This document shows positions 8,933 to 16,896 of a stretch of DNA of 31,008 nt, piece by piece. The stretch is taken from positions 1 to 31,008 of the forward strand of contig JBIINB010000045.1 of the NCBI GenBank assembly GCA_044337705.1, read 5' to 3'. The notes below the pieces were generated by a model. It made no database searches, was not told the origin of the DNA, and saw only the letters and a list, made by a program, of their open reading frames with translations. The DNA comes from JBEISR01 sp044337705. GTDB taxonomy: Bacteria > Planctomycetota > Planctomycetia > Pirellulales > Pirellulaceae. The translations under genes were made by a program, and so were the position numbers. How positions within the stretch are numbered: the stretch's first letter is position 1; the number at the start of each line of letters is the position of its first letter.

Positions 8933-9085
8933 GAATCGTTGCATGGATCGCCTGGGATCGGAACCCGATCTCGCTAATTTCCGAGATAAGTTTGCTTTTG
9001 CGGGCGTCCGACCTTCCGGCGCTTATTCATGTGGGCACTTTCCGCATCTTGATTTAGCGATCACCAACCCCATGCGACCTTAAAG

Positions 9086-9526
9086 ATGCGATTGGAAGAG
9101 TGTTTTCCAGTGGCATCGCACTGCAAGATTGGCAAGGTATTGGCTAGTCGTCCCGTCAAATTGATGCTCGTCATTGTGTCGATACTGTTTCTGATCGGCA
9201 TCGAAGCAACATCTGACGAAGAGCATCGTGGCGAAAACATTCCAAGTCACGGACGATCTGCCACTTCCAATCAAAGATCGCGCAGCATCGAACGGGTGGA
9301 GTCTTACCTCCGGGTTTTCTGGTCCGATTTTTTAAGACGGCTGCAGAGGGGGGGATTTCGACCGACACGAATGATCCGCCAACCTTCTGCTTGGATCCAA
9401 TCGCGGTTCAGTGGCGATGATCGCCTTCTTGGAAACATAGTCGCGATAAGAGGGGCTCAGAAATCGATGGAAAATAAATATCAAGAGCGCTCTCCTTTTT
9501 TGAGAAAACCTGACCGGTGCCGGTGA
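9086..9526 (+). CDS. Hypothetical small membrane or secreted protein
   Basis: 146 residues at most. A hydrophobic segment (KLMLVIVSILFLIGI, about 25-40) looks like a membrane anchor or a late signal peptide. After a polar stretch there is SYLRVFWSDFLRRL (about 72-85), which resembles the aromatic segment of the protein encoded at 8588. The C-terminal half is rich in Arg, Ser and Gln. The start is uncertain: no Shine-Dalgarno is visible before the ATG at 9086, and the ATG at 9164, just before the hydrophobic stretch, is an alternative that would give an ordinary signal peptide. It may be a decaying copy. The reading frame and hydrophobic stretch are seen; the function is unknown. Confidence 0.4.
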   Translation: MRLEECFPVASHCKIGKVLASRPVKLMLVIVSILFLIGIEATSDEEHRGENIPSHGRSATSNQRSRSIERVESYLRVFWSDFLRRLQRGGFRPTRMIRQPSAWIQSRFSGDDRLLGNIVAIRGAQKSMENKYQERSPFLRKPDRCR

Positions 9527-9983
9527 TTCTTTCATTGTGGGCGTTCGGGTTTGGATGCTTTCGGGTCACCAAGGGATCCAAAAAAGGATAACGGCGTTTT
9601 GGGATCAGATCGCGGGGAGATGTATGGAAGCATCTTCGGGAGCTCCTATACGGAATTATCGCCTATAAGCATACGTCGCACTGGCAAGCCAGAAGGTTCT
9701 GGCATTTCGGGCAGGACCCCATTCGCTGCGGAGTCCAGCACTAGGGGAGACGAAGCTCACGGAAGCTCTGGCGCGTGAGGGACCTGAGGCATCAGTTGGT
9801 TTCCATTCTGGTACGAGCATCGATAAGCCATCGGGAAAGAAAGGCGAGTCATGGATCGATGTGCTACGCGTTTTTTCGAGGTTGCTCTGCGCGGTTCTTC
9901 TAATTCGGTGTTGGTCTATGACATGATCGGAAGGTGTGTGGCTTTCCGAAGGTGAGTTACGGTTTCTTTCGGGAGATTTTGCG
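9527..9983. other. 457-base region with no confident intact gene
   Basis: The region between the hypothetical gene ending at 9526 and the secreted protein starting at 9984. Short open frames exist on both strands, but none has both a plausible start and protein-like composition. The only coding-like signal is the fragment described at 9669-9926. No tRNA, terminator or repeat was recognised here. Confidence 0.5.
9669..9926 (+). pseudogene. Possible remnant of a small protein gene with the W-x-D-V-L-R-x-F motif
   Basis: An open stretch without an ATG, GTG or TTG at its beginning, bounded by a TAA at 9666 and a TGA at 9924. Near its end it encodes ESWIDVLRVFSRLL, closely matching the SWTDVLRTF segment of the protein at 8588; over the 20 bases covering this motif I count 16 matches. 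The rest of the frame is not recognisable. It reads best as a 5'-damaged copy of the small membrane protein gene, although a chance match cannot be excluded on so short a segment. Confidence 0.3.
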
Positions 9984-10412
9984 ATGTCCAGTTTCATCAG
10001 AGGTTGTTTGGTTGCTCTAGTTGGCATCGGGTTGGGATTTGGCGAGTCGCGGGATGTGAAGGCGAACGAACTTGCATTGCAAGGAGGATCTTCAACTGGA
10101 GGTGATGCCCATTGCATCGTCGGTGCTTACGGTGGACTCACCCGATTCAGTGTCACGGGCGCGTGGAACGATCGGATGCGTATTTTCGATTGCTGGGGGC
10201 AGGTGGTGGTCGATTGCTCGATCGGCGAACTATCGACTCTCCCGCAAAGCTGGCTCTGGCCAGTTCAGCGGTTGAGTTCGCAGAAACTATCTGATGGGCA
10301 GACGCGCGTTATGCTGTCGATGCCTTGCACCCCCTGGTCGCTCGATTTTGGAGCGGTGCAGCTTCGCCGAGGATCTTCGCAAATCGATATCGATCCAATC
10401 TACCTTCGGTAG
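9984..10412 (+). CDS. Secreted hypothetical protein
   Basis: 142 residues, starting at ATG 9984 with a GGGAG ribosome binding site eight bases upstream. The N-terminus (MSSFIRGCLVALVGIGLGFG) is a signal peptide, with likely cleavage near the ESRDVKANE stretch. The mature part has aromatic and beta-prone segments such as GAYGGLTRFSVTGAWNDRM and several Cys residues, consistent with an exported folded domain. No known family is recognised. A strong hairpin terminator follows 35 bases after the stop, so this is the last gene of its transcript. An upstream in-frame start (9936) would add 16 residues and hide the signal peptide, so it is not favoured. Confidence 0.65.
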   Translation: MSSFIRGCLVALVGIGLGFGESRDVKANELALQGGSSTGGDAHCIVGAYGGLTRFSVTGAWNDRMRIFDCWGQVVVDCSIGELSTLPQSWLWPVQRLSSQKLSDGQTRVMLSMPCTPWSLDFGAVQLRRGSSQIDIDPIYLR

Positions 10413-10447
10413 TTTGTCCGAAACGAGAATGGAACGATCCTGAAGGT

Positions 10448-10486
10448 ACAAGGGTGGAAGCCGAGTCTTCCACCCTTGTCGTTTTA
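10448..10486 (+). terminator. Rho-independent terminator after the secreted protein gene
   Basis: A perfect 13-bp stem (10448-10460 with 10467-10479), with a six-base loop CCGAGT, followed by a short T-rich run (TCGTTTTA). It closes the plus-strand group that ends at 10412. Confidence 0.85.
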
Positions 10487-10685
10487 GGAAACGAACATGG
10501 AGGAACGATGATCCTTCGAGGAGATATCCAAGTTTCGAGTCGTTCCGGAATTTGGAAAGCAGAGAGTGATTTAGTACACTGACTGGGGCAGGGGGGCAGT
10601 CTTCTTTCAAGATTCGGCCCGCCAAATAGACTCTCCGCAAATCGCCTCGTTCGGTCCCTCTCACCTTTACAAGGATTCTTCCAAC

Positions 10686-12035
10686 ATGCCTTCTGCCAAC
10701 TCCCGCGCGTCGCGCCGTCGCTTTCTACAGCAAGGAACTTCCGCCGCCGCACTTGCCGCCAGCGTCCCCTACATCCCCTGGACCCAGAAAGCCTTCGCCA
10801 ACGCCTCCGCCAACGATCGACCCCGCATCGGCTGCATCGGTGTTGGCAGCATGGGGCAAGGGGACGCCAAGGGCCACAACCACTTCGGCGATATCCTGGC
10901 CGTCTGCGATGTCGATTCCAAGCATGCCGATCAGGCCCGAAACGACAATGAAATCGGCAAGGGGAAGGCCGATTCGTACAAGGATTACCGGAAAGTTCTG
11001 GAGCGGAACGATATCGATGTGGTCAGCATCGTCACCCCCGATCACTGGCACGTGAAAATCGCCATCGAAGCCCTCCAGGCCGGCAAGCATGTCTTCTGTC
11101 AAAAGCCACTGACACTGACGCTGGAGGAAAATCAGCTGATCCGCAACGCCTGCCGCAAGTACAACGATCGCGTCTTCATCGTCGGCACCCAGCAGCGCAG
11201 CGACCGGGATCGATTTTTGCGAGCCGTCAACTTGGTGCAAAAGGGAATGCTGGGAGATATCGAGAAGGTGACGATCGGCATCAATGGTGGCGATGTCGGA
11301 GGTCCCTTCAGCAAGTCGACTCCCCCCGAGACGCTTGACTGGGACTTCTGGCTGGGGCAGGCCCCCAAGGTCGATTACATCGACAAACGTTGCCACTACC
11401 AGTTCCGCTGGTGGTACGAATACTCAGGTGGCAAATTCACCGACTGGGGGGCACACCACATCGATATCGCGCTGTGGGCTCTGGGACTGGACAAGGAAGG
11501 GACTGGACCGATCGAGTTTGATGGTACCGATGCCAAGCATCCGGTAGCTTTCAAGGATGGGTATCCAACGATCGACGACAGCTACAACACGGCGCACGAT
11601 TACTCGGTCAAGGCAAAGCTTGCCAGCGGTACCGTGCTGGATATCACCAGCCGTGGCGACAATGGAATCCTCTTCGAGGGAACCAAGGGCAAGATGTTTG
11701 TCAATCGTGGCAAGATCACCGGGACGCCGATCGAAGAAAACTGGGACAAGGATGCGTACGGTGAGGCGGAACTGAGAAAGCTGTATCACGACAAGCCGTT
11801 CGAAGGGCACAAGGAAAACTTCTTCCGCTGCATCCGCGAAGGTGGTTTGCCCGTATCGGATGTCTTCAGTCATGTTCAGTCGATGAACGCCTGCCACTTG
11901 GCAGCAATCGCCGCAAGGCTGAATCGAATTGTCCGTTGGGATCCGAAGGCAGAGAAGATCGTCGGCGACGAACAGGCCCAAAGCTTCTTCGCCAGGACGC
12001 CTCGCGCCGGATTTGAGATCCCTCGAGTCGGTTGA
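10686..12035 (+). CDS. TAT-exported Gfo/Idh/MocA family oxidoreductase
   Basis: 449 residues. The N-terminus has a twin-arginine signal (RRRFLQQGTSAAALAAS), so it should be exported folded with its dinucleotide cofactor. The Rossmann domain follows: GCIGVGSMGQGDAKGH (about 49-64), then VSIVTPDHWHVKIAIEAL and GKHVFCQKPLT, the usual EKP-type motif with Gln in place of Glu. The C-terminal half is the family's substrate domain, with FTDWGAHHIDIALWALG carrying the conserved histidines. These enzymes oxidise or reduce sugars and inositols with NAD(P); planctomycete genomes hold many exported versions and the substrate here cannot be read from the sequence. It stands alone between two terminators, so it is probably monocistronic. 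Confidence 0.95.
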   Translation: MPSANSRASRRRFLQQGTSAAALAASVPYIPWTQKAFANASANDRPRIGCIGVGSMGQGDAKGHNHFGDILAVCDVDSKHADQARNDNEIGKGKADSYKDYRKVLERNDIDVVSIVTPDHWHVKIAIEALQAGKHVFCQKPLTLTLEENQLIRNACRKYNDRVFIVGTQQRSDRDRFLRAVNLVQKGMLGDIEKVTIGINGGDVGGPFSKSTPPETLDWDFWLGQAPKVDYIDKRCHYQFRWWYEYSGGKFTDWGAHHIDIALWALGLDKEGTGPIEFDGTDAKHPVAFKDGYPTIDDSYNTAHDYSVKAKLASGTVLDITSRGDNGILFEGTKGKMFVNRGKITGTPIEENWDKDAYGEAELRKLYHDKPFEGHKENFFRCIREGGLPVSDVFSHVQSMNACHLAAIAARLNRIVRWDPKAEKIVGDEQAQSFFARTPRAGFEIPRVG

Positions 12036-12055
12036 TCGACTCCGATGAGGATGTG

Positions 12056-12093
12056 AGCCGCGTGGCAAGCCTCTTGCCATGCGGCTTTTTTTC
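12056..12093 (+). terminator. Rho-independent terminator after the oxidoreductase
   Basis: A 14-bp stem (12056-12069 with 12073-12086, one G-T pair) with a three-base loop CCT, followed directly by seven T residues. It is the strongest terminator in the window and separates the oxidoreductase from the small secreted protein downstream. Confidence 0.93.
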
Positions 12094-12146
12094 TATCTAT
12101 GCTCTACATCCACTTGCCCAAAGCCTTTGGCATTGAGATCTCACCG

Positions 12147-12752
12147 ATGAACCGACACCTTCCAATCGTTATGCTGTCGCTTTTTCTGGCCATGCCGGGC
12201 TTCCTGGTGCGTGAAGCGGTGGCACAGGTAGCGTCGAATACTCCCTCCGCCACCGCACCTCAGTACCGGGTGATGCTGCTGGAGTTTCAGTGGAGGCCGG
12301 GGGCTGATCCTGGCTGGAATGAGGAGCAACCGATTCCGTCGATCAAGGAACTGGTGGAAGGAGGGAAATTGGAATGGCACGAGCTGTTTCAGGTCAGCTG
12401 TCTGGATGGAGTCCCCACCAGCTTGCAGGTTGGGCGTACCGTAGCCATTCAGAAGGGTGTGATGCAAACGCCGCAAGGTGGCAAGGTCCGCCAGATGGAG
12501 ACGCGACAGGTGGGGACGCGCGCGGAGATTCGGGCCACGTCGGAGGAGCGAGGGGTGCTCGTGGAACTGGAGTATGAATCGAGCCGGATTCCGAAGATCC
12601 CTCTTGAGGATGATTCGGAAAGCCAACCGGCGACCCACACGCTGCAGACCAAGACGGTGGCTCGAGTGACTTTGGGGCGGCCACATCTGGTGAGCGGGAC
12701 CAGCGACAAGGAGGGATCGCGATTGATTCTTCTGGTGGTTCCCACGCGCTGA
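12147..12752 (+). CDS. Secreted hypothetical protein with a secretin-like C-terminal half
   Basis: 201 residues from ATG 12147. The signal peptide (MNRHLPIVMLSLFLAMPGFL) has a likely cleavage after AVAQ. The mature protein begins with YRVMLLEFQW and continues with a region (GTRAEIRATSEERGVLVEL) and a tail (TKTVARVTLGRP ... SRLILLVVPTR). These recall the strand pattern of the C-terminal domain of type II/III secretins, where a similar hydrophobic strand ending in a T/P motif is common. It is far too short to be a secretin and lacks the N domains. A longer in-frame start at 12099 is possible but would bury the signal peptide. The secretin resemblance is by eye and uncertain. It converges with the membrane protein gene ending at 12793. 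Confidence 0.7.
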   Translation: MNRHLPIVMLSLFLAMPGFLVREAVAQVASNTPSATAPQYRVMLLEFQWRPGADPGWNEEQPIPSIKELVEGGKLEWHELFQVSCLDGVPTSLQVGRTVAIQKGVMQTPQGGKVRQMETRQVGTRAEIRATSEERGVLVELEYESSRIPKIPLEDDSESQPATHTLQTKTVARVTLGRPHLVSGTSDKEGSRLILLVVPTR

Positions 12753-12792
12753 GGACCGCCAGCCAGTGTGATCGGTAGTAATTTCTGGCGGC

Positions 12793-13659
12793 TTACCAGG
12801 TCTCGGCTGCCGCACCGTCCATCGATCGCCAGTAGAGAAAACCGATCACGCCTGCCGAAAGCAGCCCAGCAAAAAGAACGCGGGCCCAGGTCGGCATGCG
12901 ACTGCCAATCGCGGTATCCAAAAGAGCGATGATTCCGGGGGCAAACATCGCCGGCAGATCATCCCAGGATATGCTGGGCGTGCTGCTTCGAAATCGACCC
13001 CATGCCACCATGGCACTGATCACTACCGCCAGAGGGGCGGCGATCGAGGCGGCCAGGCCCTGCGCGGAGAAGAGTGAGACAATCGCCACGCCCAGCGTGG
13101 CAGCGACGACGGAGACGACCCACTGAGCCATCGTGCCGTAGGCGCTGGCGGCCAACAGCAGCGGTGGTCCCAAGCCTCCGATGAGAACCCACAGGCCCCA
13201 GCGAGGTGCTTTGGTAGCGATCCACCGTTCGACTAGCCATCCGTTGAGCAGGGTGCTGGTACCGATCGCCAGCATCCAGATCCCTTCCAGTGAATCGATA
13301 TCGCGCCATCCACTGGATCGGGGAATCGCCAACCAAGCGGAGGTCCACGCGACCAGGGACATCGCCAGCAAGCGCCAATGGGCGTTGCCGCAGCAGAGGC
13401 TGCTTGTCCCAAGCACTAGTGCTGCGACACCCATCGGCCAGAACAGCCGCTGCCAGCATTCTTCCGACCACCATTCCCAGGGAATGAGGGTCCGATACTG
13501 CGAGAAGACAATTCCTGCCAGCCACGCGATCGCCGTCAGGCCAGCTCCAAACCAAGCGGGCAGTTTTCCGAACGTGGCCAAGGCGATCAGCGCACCGATC
13601 AAGGCTAACCCCGAAGGGATAGCCAGAATGTCGATCAGGAGCTGGGAATCAAAGGGCAT
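12793..13659 (-). CDS. Multi-pass membrane protein, unknown function
   Basis: 288 residues, almost entirely hydrophobic, with about eight or nine predicted membrane helices (for example LALIGALIALATFG, LLAMSLVAWTSAWLAI, WGLWVLIGGLGPPLLLAA, VLFAGLLSAGVIGFLYW). No transporter signature or conserved heme-ligand pattern is obvious. It starts seven bases after the YceI stop with a plausible ribosome binding site (AGG), so it is the second gene of a two-gene operon with YceI. YceI proteins are often encoded next to membrane cytochrome b561, but I do not see that family here. Function unknown. Confidence 0.75.
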   Translation of the reverse strand: MPFDSQLLIDILAIPSGLALIGALIALATFGKLPAWFGAGLTAIAWLAGIVFSQYRTLIPWEWWSEECWQRLFWPMGVAALVLGTSSLCCGNAHWRLLAMSLVAWTSAWLAIPRSSGWRDIDSLEGIWMLAIGTSTLLNGWLVERWIATKAPRWGLWVLIGGLGPPLLLAASAYGTMAQWVVSVVAATLGVAIVSLFSAQGLAASIAAPLAVVISAMVAWGRFRSSTPSISWDDLPAMFAPGIIALLDTAIGSRMPTWARVLFAGLLSAGVIGFLYWRSMDGAAAETW

Positions 13660-13666
13660 GGAATGC

Positions 13667-14218
13667 CTACAGTCCGAAGACGAGGTTCGAGGTGATTTCG
13701 ACGTCGTTGTCGATCTTGCCAGCGCCGTAGGTCATGCCAAACTTGGAGCGATCCAGCTTCCATTTGCCTTTCAGAGTGATGCTGTCTTCATTCATCTCGA
13801 CATCGCATGGCACCTTCACTTCGACTTCCTTGTCCAGCATCTTCATCTTGCCATGGATAACCGCCTTGCCTTCTCCTTCGCTTTCGATCTTGGTCGACTG
13901 GAAGGTGATCTTGGGGTACTTGCGGACATCAAAGAAGTCGGGATTCTTCAGATGGTCGGTGAGTTTGGCATCGTCCGACCAAAGGCTGGTCGCGTCGATG
14001 GTGATCTGCAGGGAGCTGTTGGCAGGGGTCTCAAAATCCGCCTTGGCGTCGACGGTGAATTCCTTGAAGCCGCCAGCATGCTGTCCGTCGGTCTTCTTGC
14101 CGAGGAAATCGATCTTCGACTTTTCCTTGTTCAGCTTCAGCGGTTGCTGGGCAAACGAGTTGGAAGAGGCCAGGGAGACAGCCAACGCAACAGCCCAAAG
14201 GGCACCCGATCGAATCAT
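13667..14218 (-). CDS. YceI family periplasmic protein
   Basis: 183 residues, starting at the ATG ending at 14218, chosen because AAGGAG lies eight bases upstream and the signal peptide (MIRSGALWAVALAVSLASSN, cleavage near SFAQQ) then sits at the N-terminus. The mature part is a lipocalin-like YceI barrel: an early strand SKIDFLGKKTDGQHAGGF, the middle FFDVRKYPKITFQSTKIE that is the best family signature, and a late KWKLDRSKFGMTYG before the C-terminal strand. YceI proteins bind isoprenoid-type lipids in the periplasm; the ligand here is unknown. It is the first gene of an operon with the multi-pass membrane protein downstream. Confidence 0.95.
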   Translation of the reverse strand: MIRSGALWAVALAVSLASSNSFAQQPLKLNKEKSKIDFLGKKTDGQHAGGFKEFTVDAKADFETPANSSLQITIDATSLWSDDAKLTDHLKNPDFFDVRKYPKITFQSTKIESEGEGKAVIHGKMKMLDKEVEVKVPCDVEMNEDSITLKGKWKLDRSKFGMTYGAGKIDNDVEITSNLVFGL

Positions 14219-14226
14219 TGCTAGAA

Positions 14227-14232
14227 CTCCTT
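14227..14232 (-). promoter_or_regulatory. Ribosome binding site of yceI
   Basis: AAGGAG on the minus strand, eight bases before the ATG ending at 14218. It fixes the start and rejects an upstream in-frame start ending at 14263. Confidence 0.7.
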
Positions 14233-14388
14233 TTGGAACAACCAGGAAACATCCATCGGTCACTGAAGACCAGCCGCAAGTATCTCTTCGTCGAAGTCCG
14301 CAGGATAGCGGGGAGGATGAAGATTCACCTGTTTTTTACTTCATAGCACAAGTCGGCGATGAAGGAGGGAAGCTGCGATCGAAGCAAA

Positions 14389-15660
14389 TCATCCTGGAAT
14401 CCGTTCGCCCCGCACCAGATCTTCAAAGGTCTCTCGCTTGCGGATCGACTCGGTCTTTCCATTTTCGATCCAGACTTCTTCGGCTCGGTAGCGCCCGTTG
14501 TAATTGCTTGCCATCACAAAACCATAGGCTCCTGCCACCTCCAGGACCAGCCAGTCTCCGACCTCGGCCAGGGGCAGTTTCCGGGGCGACACCAGCCCTC
14601 CTTCTTCCTGCGTGAAGATATCTCCTGATTCGCAAAGCGGTCCTCCGACGACAGCATCGACTAGCGGCGGGTTCGATTTGGCTTTGCGATGGGCGACAGA
14701 GATCGGGTGATGGGCACCGTAGAGGATGGGGCGTGCCAGGTCATTGAATCCGGCATCGACGAGGTAGAAGAGATTGTCTCCCATCTTCTTGACCGCGCGA
14801 ATTTCGGTCACTAGGTAGCCACTCTCGGCGACCAGATACCGCCCGGGTTCGATCTCCAGTCGGATGGGATGTCCGAAGCGATCCTGTAGTCGGATTCGGG
14901 TTTGATTCCAAAGCTGGAAGTAGCGATCCAGATCGATGCGCTGCTGGCCTTCTCGGTAAGGAACCGGCAGTCCGCCACCGGCGCTGATGGTGGTGACGCT
15001 CCGTCCCACCTGCAGCACGACACGTTCCATCGCACCGCAGACCTGCTGCAGATGTTCCAGGTCGGTCCCGCTGCCGATGTGCATGTGGATCCCCGTGACC
15101 ATCGCGCCGTGGTGGTCGGCCAGTCGCAGCACCTGCTCCAGCGATTCGTGCCAGATCCCATGCTTGGATTGCGGTCCACCCGTGTTGGTCTTCTGGCTGT
15201 GGCCATGGCCGAAACCTGGGTTGATTCGCAGTGTGACGTTGCATCCTGGAATGGCTTGAGCCAGTTGCGCCACCATGTCCGGCGACCCGCAGTTGACGTG
15301 CAATCCATAACGGCGGATCGTTTCCAATCCTTGGGCATCCAGCAAGTCGGCGGTGTAGACGATCGGGTGAGGATCTCCGTGCGGTGCAAAACCAGCCGCC
15401 AGGGCTCGCTGCACCTCGCCGCTGGTGACAGCATCGACGACCACTCCCTGTTTTCGCATCCGATCGAGGATGGCGATATTGTTGCAAGCTTTCTGGGCAT
15501 AGCGGATCGTATCGAATGCCTTCAGGTCGGCGATCCTTTGATCGATCAGGGCGGTGTCATAGACGTAGGTGGGGGTGCCGTAGCGAGCTGCCAAGTCGGC
15601 GACAGCAACTCCTGCGATCTCCTGTCGTGTGGTGGGGAAGGGGGGGGCGATCGTGGTCAT
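14389..15660 (-). CDS. lysA: Diaminopimelate decarboxylase
   Basis: 423 residues, the last enzyme of lysine synthesis: PLP-dependent decarboxylation of meso-diaminopimelate to L-lysine. Seen in order: the PLP-binding lysine in RYAQKACNN (Lys57), SGEVQRALAAGF, the phosphate-binding loop with MHIGSG and SAGGGLPVPY, EPGRYLVAESGYLVTEI, and the C-terminal barrel with GGPLCESGDIF and the substrate-contacting YGFVMASNYNGR. Length and motif order match the family. I start it at the ATG ending at 15660, with AGGA seven bases upstream; an in-frame start 20 residues earlier is less likely. It stands alone, about 170 bases from yceI and 250 bases from the rhomboid gene, with no other lysine-pathway gene nearby (the DapA-like protein at 24753 is better read as a sialic-acid lyase). 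Confidence 0.96.
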   Translation of the reverse strand: MTTIAPPFPTTRQEIAGVAVADLAARYGTPTYVYDTALIDQRIADLKAFDTIRYAQKACNNIAILDRMRKQGVVVDAVTSGEVQRALAAGFAPHGDPHPIVYTADLLDAQGLETIRRYGLHVNCGSPDMVAQLAQAIPGCNVTLRINPGFGHGHSQKTNTGGPQSKHGIWHESLEQVLRLADHHGAMVTGIHMHIGSGTDLEHLQQVCGAMERVVLQVGRSVTTISAGGGLPVPYREGQQRIDLDRYFQLWNQTRIRLQDRFGHPIRLEIEPGRYLVAESGYLVTEIRAVKKMGDNLFYLVDAGFNDLARPILYGAHHPISVAHRKAKSNPPLVDAVVGGPLCESGDIFTQEEGGLVSPRKLPLAEVGDWLVLEVAGAYGFVMASNYNGRYRAEEVWIENGKTESIRKRETFEDLVRGERIPG

Positions 15661-15891
15661 CCGTGCATCCTGAAAGGAATGGAATTGCAAATGTGGATCG
15701 CTCGGAGTGACGATTCCCAAGCGGCATGGAGGGAAAGATGGCAGTGGGATTGGAGGCGCCAGGCAGGGACTTTTATTTACCTCGTCATGGTGCCTTCTTA
15801 ATGTGCCTCATCCTATGACATAGGCTAAGAACAAAGGCTTAGTGCTCCGCACTTGTGCCTCGCCATGGTACGGCAGCATCCGCAGAGAATT

Positions 15892-15911
15892 GGTGGTGGA
15901 TTCCCACCACC
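15892..15911 (-). terminator. Hairpin just after the rhomboid stop codon
   Basis: A perfect 8-bp stem GGTGGTGG/CCACCACC with a four-base loop, starting one base after the rhomboid TGA. On the minus strand it is followed by AATTCT rather than a true T run, so it may be a weak terminator or an mRNA 3'-end stabiliser. Confidence 0.4.
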
Positions 15912-15912
15912 C

Positions 15913-16773
15913 TCAGCTCTGCCGACGCTGTCGCACGCGGCGGGAGTATTTTTCCATGAAGCGGCGTTCCGAGCTAGTCAGTGAGGATTGTCCTTGTCGA
16001 TGGATTTTGTCGAGGATGCGATCGGCTTCGGCATCTTCCTTGGCTGCGGCCTCAGGATCATGAAGCCGCACACTTGGCCGGACCCATTCTCGGAAGGCGA
16101 CCGCCAGGCGGCTCCAGGGTTGCTCCATCCATCGCAGATCGATTCCTCGGAAAAAGTAGATTGCTGCCCAGGCGGCTCCGGCGAGGTGGACATCGTAGGC
16201 GACATTCGATCCGGAACCTGCCATAAGGTCTCCCAGAACCAGAATCACTCCCAGCACCCAGGCAGGGACGGGGAGAACACCCCAGAAATAGACTTGGACC
16301 TTCGGATAGAGAAAGACAAAGAGCATCACAATGCAGGTGACGGCGCCTGATGCGCCCAGTACCAGGGAAGCGTCATCTTTCCACAGCGAGTGACGGATCA
16401 GCCAGACCAATCCTGCTCCGATGATCGCCGTCAGATAAATCCTCACAAACTCCACTTTCCCATACCGATCCTCGACGGCTCGTCCTAGCATCCACAGGCT
16501 GAGCATATTCCAGAAGAGATGGAAGATATTTGCGGGATCGTGAGCGAAGCCGTAGGTCAGAAGCCGCCACCACATCCAGGGTTGAAACAGATCGCCGGCG
16601 TGCAGCGACAGGAAGTTGGTCAGACTGTCATCGCGACCGGTAAAAATCGCGTTGGCGGCAAAAACGACGACGTTGACAATGATGATCTGCGAAATGGCCG
16701 ACCTGCCATCCCAAGACGGGGCCAGTCCGCCTGGGACCGATTCCGGGTAGTAAGGACGATCGTATATCCCCAT
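15913..16773 (-). CDS. Rhomboid family intramembrane serine protease
   Basis: 286 residues from the ATG ending at 16773 (MGIYDRPYY, a typical planctomycete rhomboid start; a longer start ending at 16818 is less likely). The membrane core shows the helix-2 motif HLFWNMLSLWMLG (His85, Asn89), the nucleophile in GASGA (Ser142) and the catalytic His196 in YDVHLAGAAWA, so the Ser-His dyad is complete. The enzyme cuts membrane proteins within the bilayer. An Arg- and Glu-rich cytoplasmic tail of about 70 residues follows the last helix. It lies 123 bases downstream of the ABC transporter operon on the same strand, so co-transcription is possible. Substrate unknown. Confidence 0.95.
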   Translation of the reverse strand: MGIYDRPYYPESVPGGLAPSWDGRSAISQIIIVNVVVFAANAIFTGRDDSLTNFLSLHAGDLFQPWMWWRLLTYGFAHDPANIFHLFWNMLSLWMLGRAVEDRYGKVEFVRIYLTAIIGAGLVWLIRHSLWKDDASLVLGASGAVTCIVMLFVFLYPKVQVYFWGVLPVPAWVLGVILVLGDLMAGSGSNVAYDVHLAGAAWAAIYFFRGIDLRWMEQPWSRLAVAFREWVRPSVRLHDPEAAAKEDAEADRILDKIHRQGQSSLTSSERRFMEKYSRRVRQRRQS

Positions 16774-16896
16774 CGAGCTTCGGCGACCTCTGAATTGGCA
16801 TCTATTGCATCGACCCAAGGACTGTTGGTCCGAAGGCCGATTATGGGACTATCTGGCCACAGCGAACGCAAGCGATTCCCTATGTCGCACCATCGA

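Noticed and set aside
10725..11396. A 223-codon minus-strand open frame with many Ile/Val/Asp residues
   Set aside because: It is antisense to the Gfo/Idh/MocA gene; the periodic composition is produced by the sense codons.
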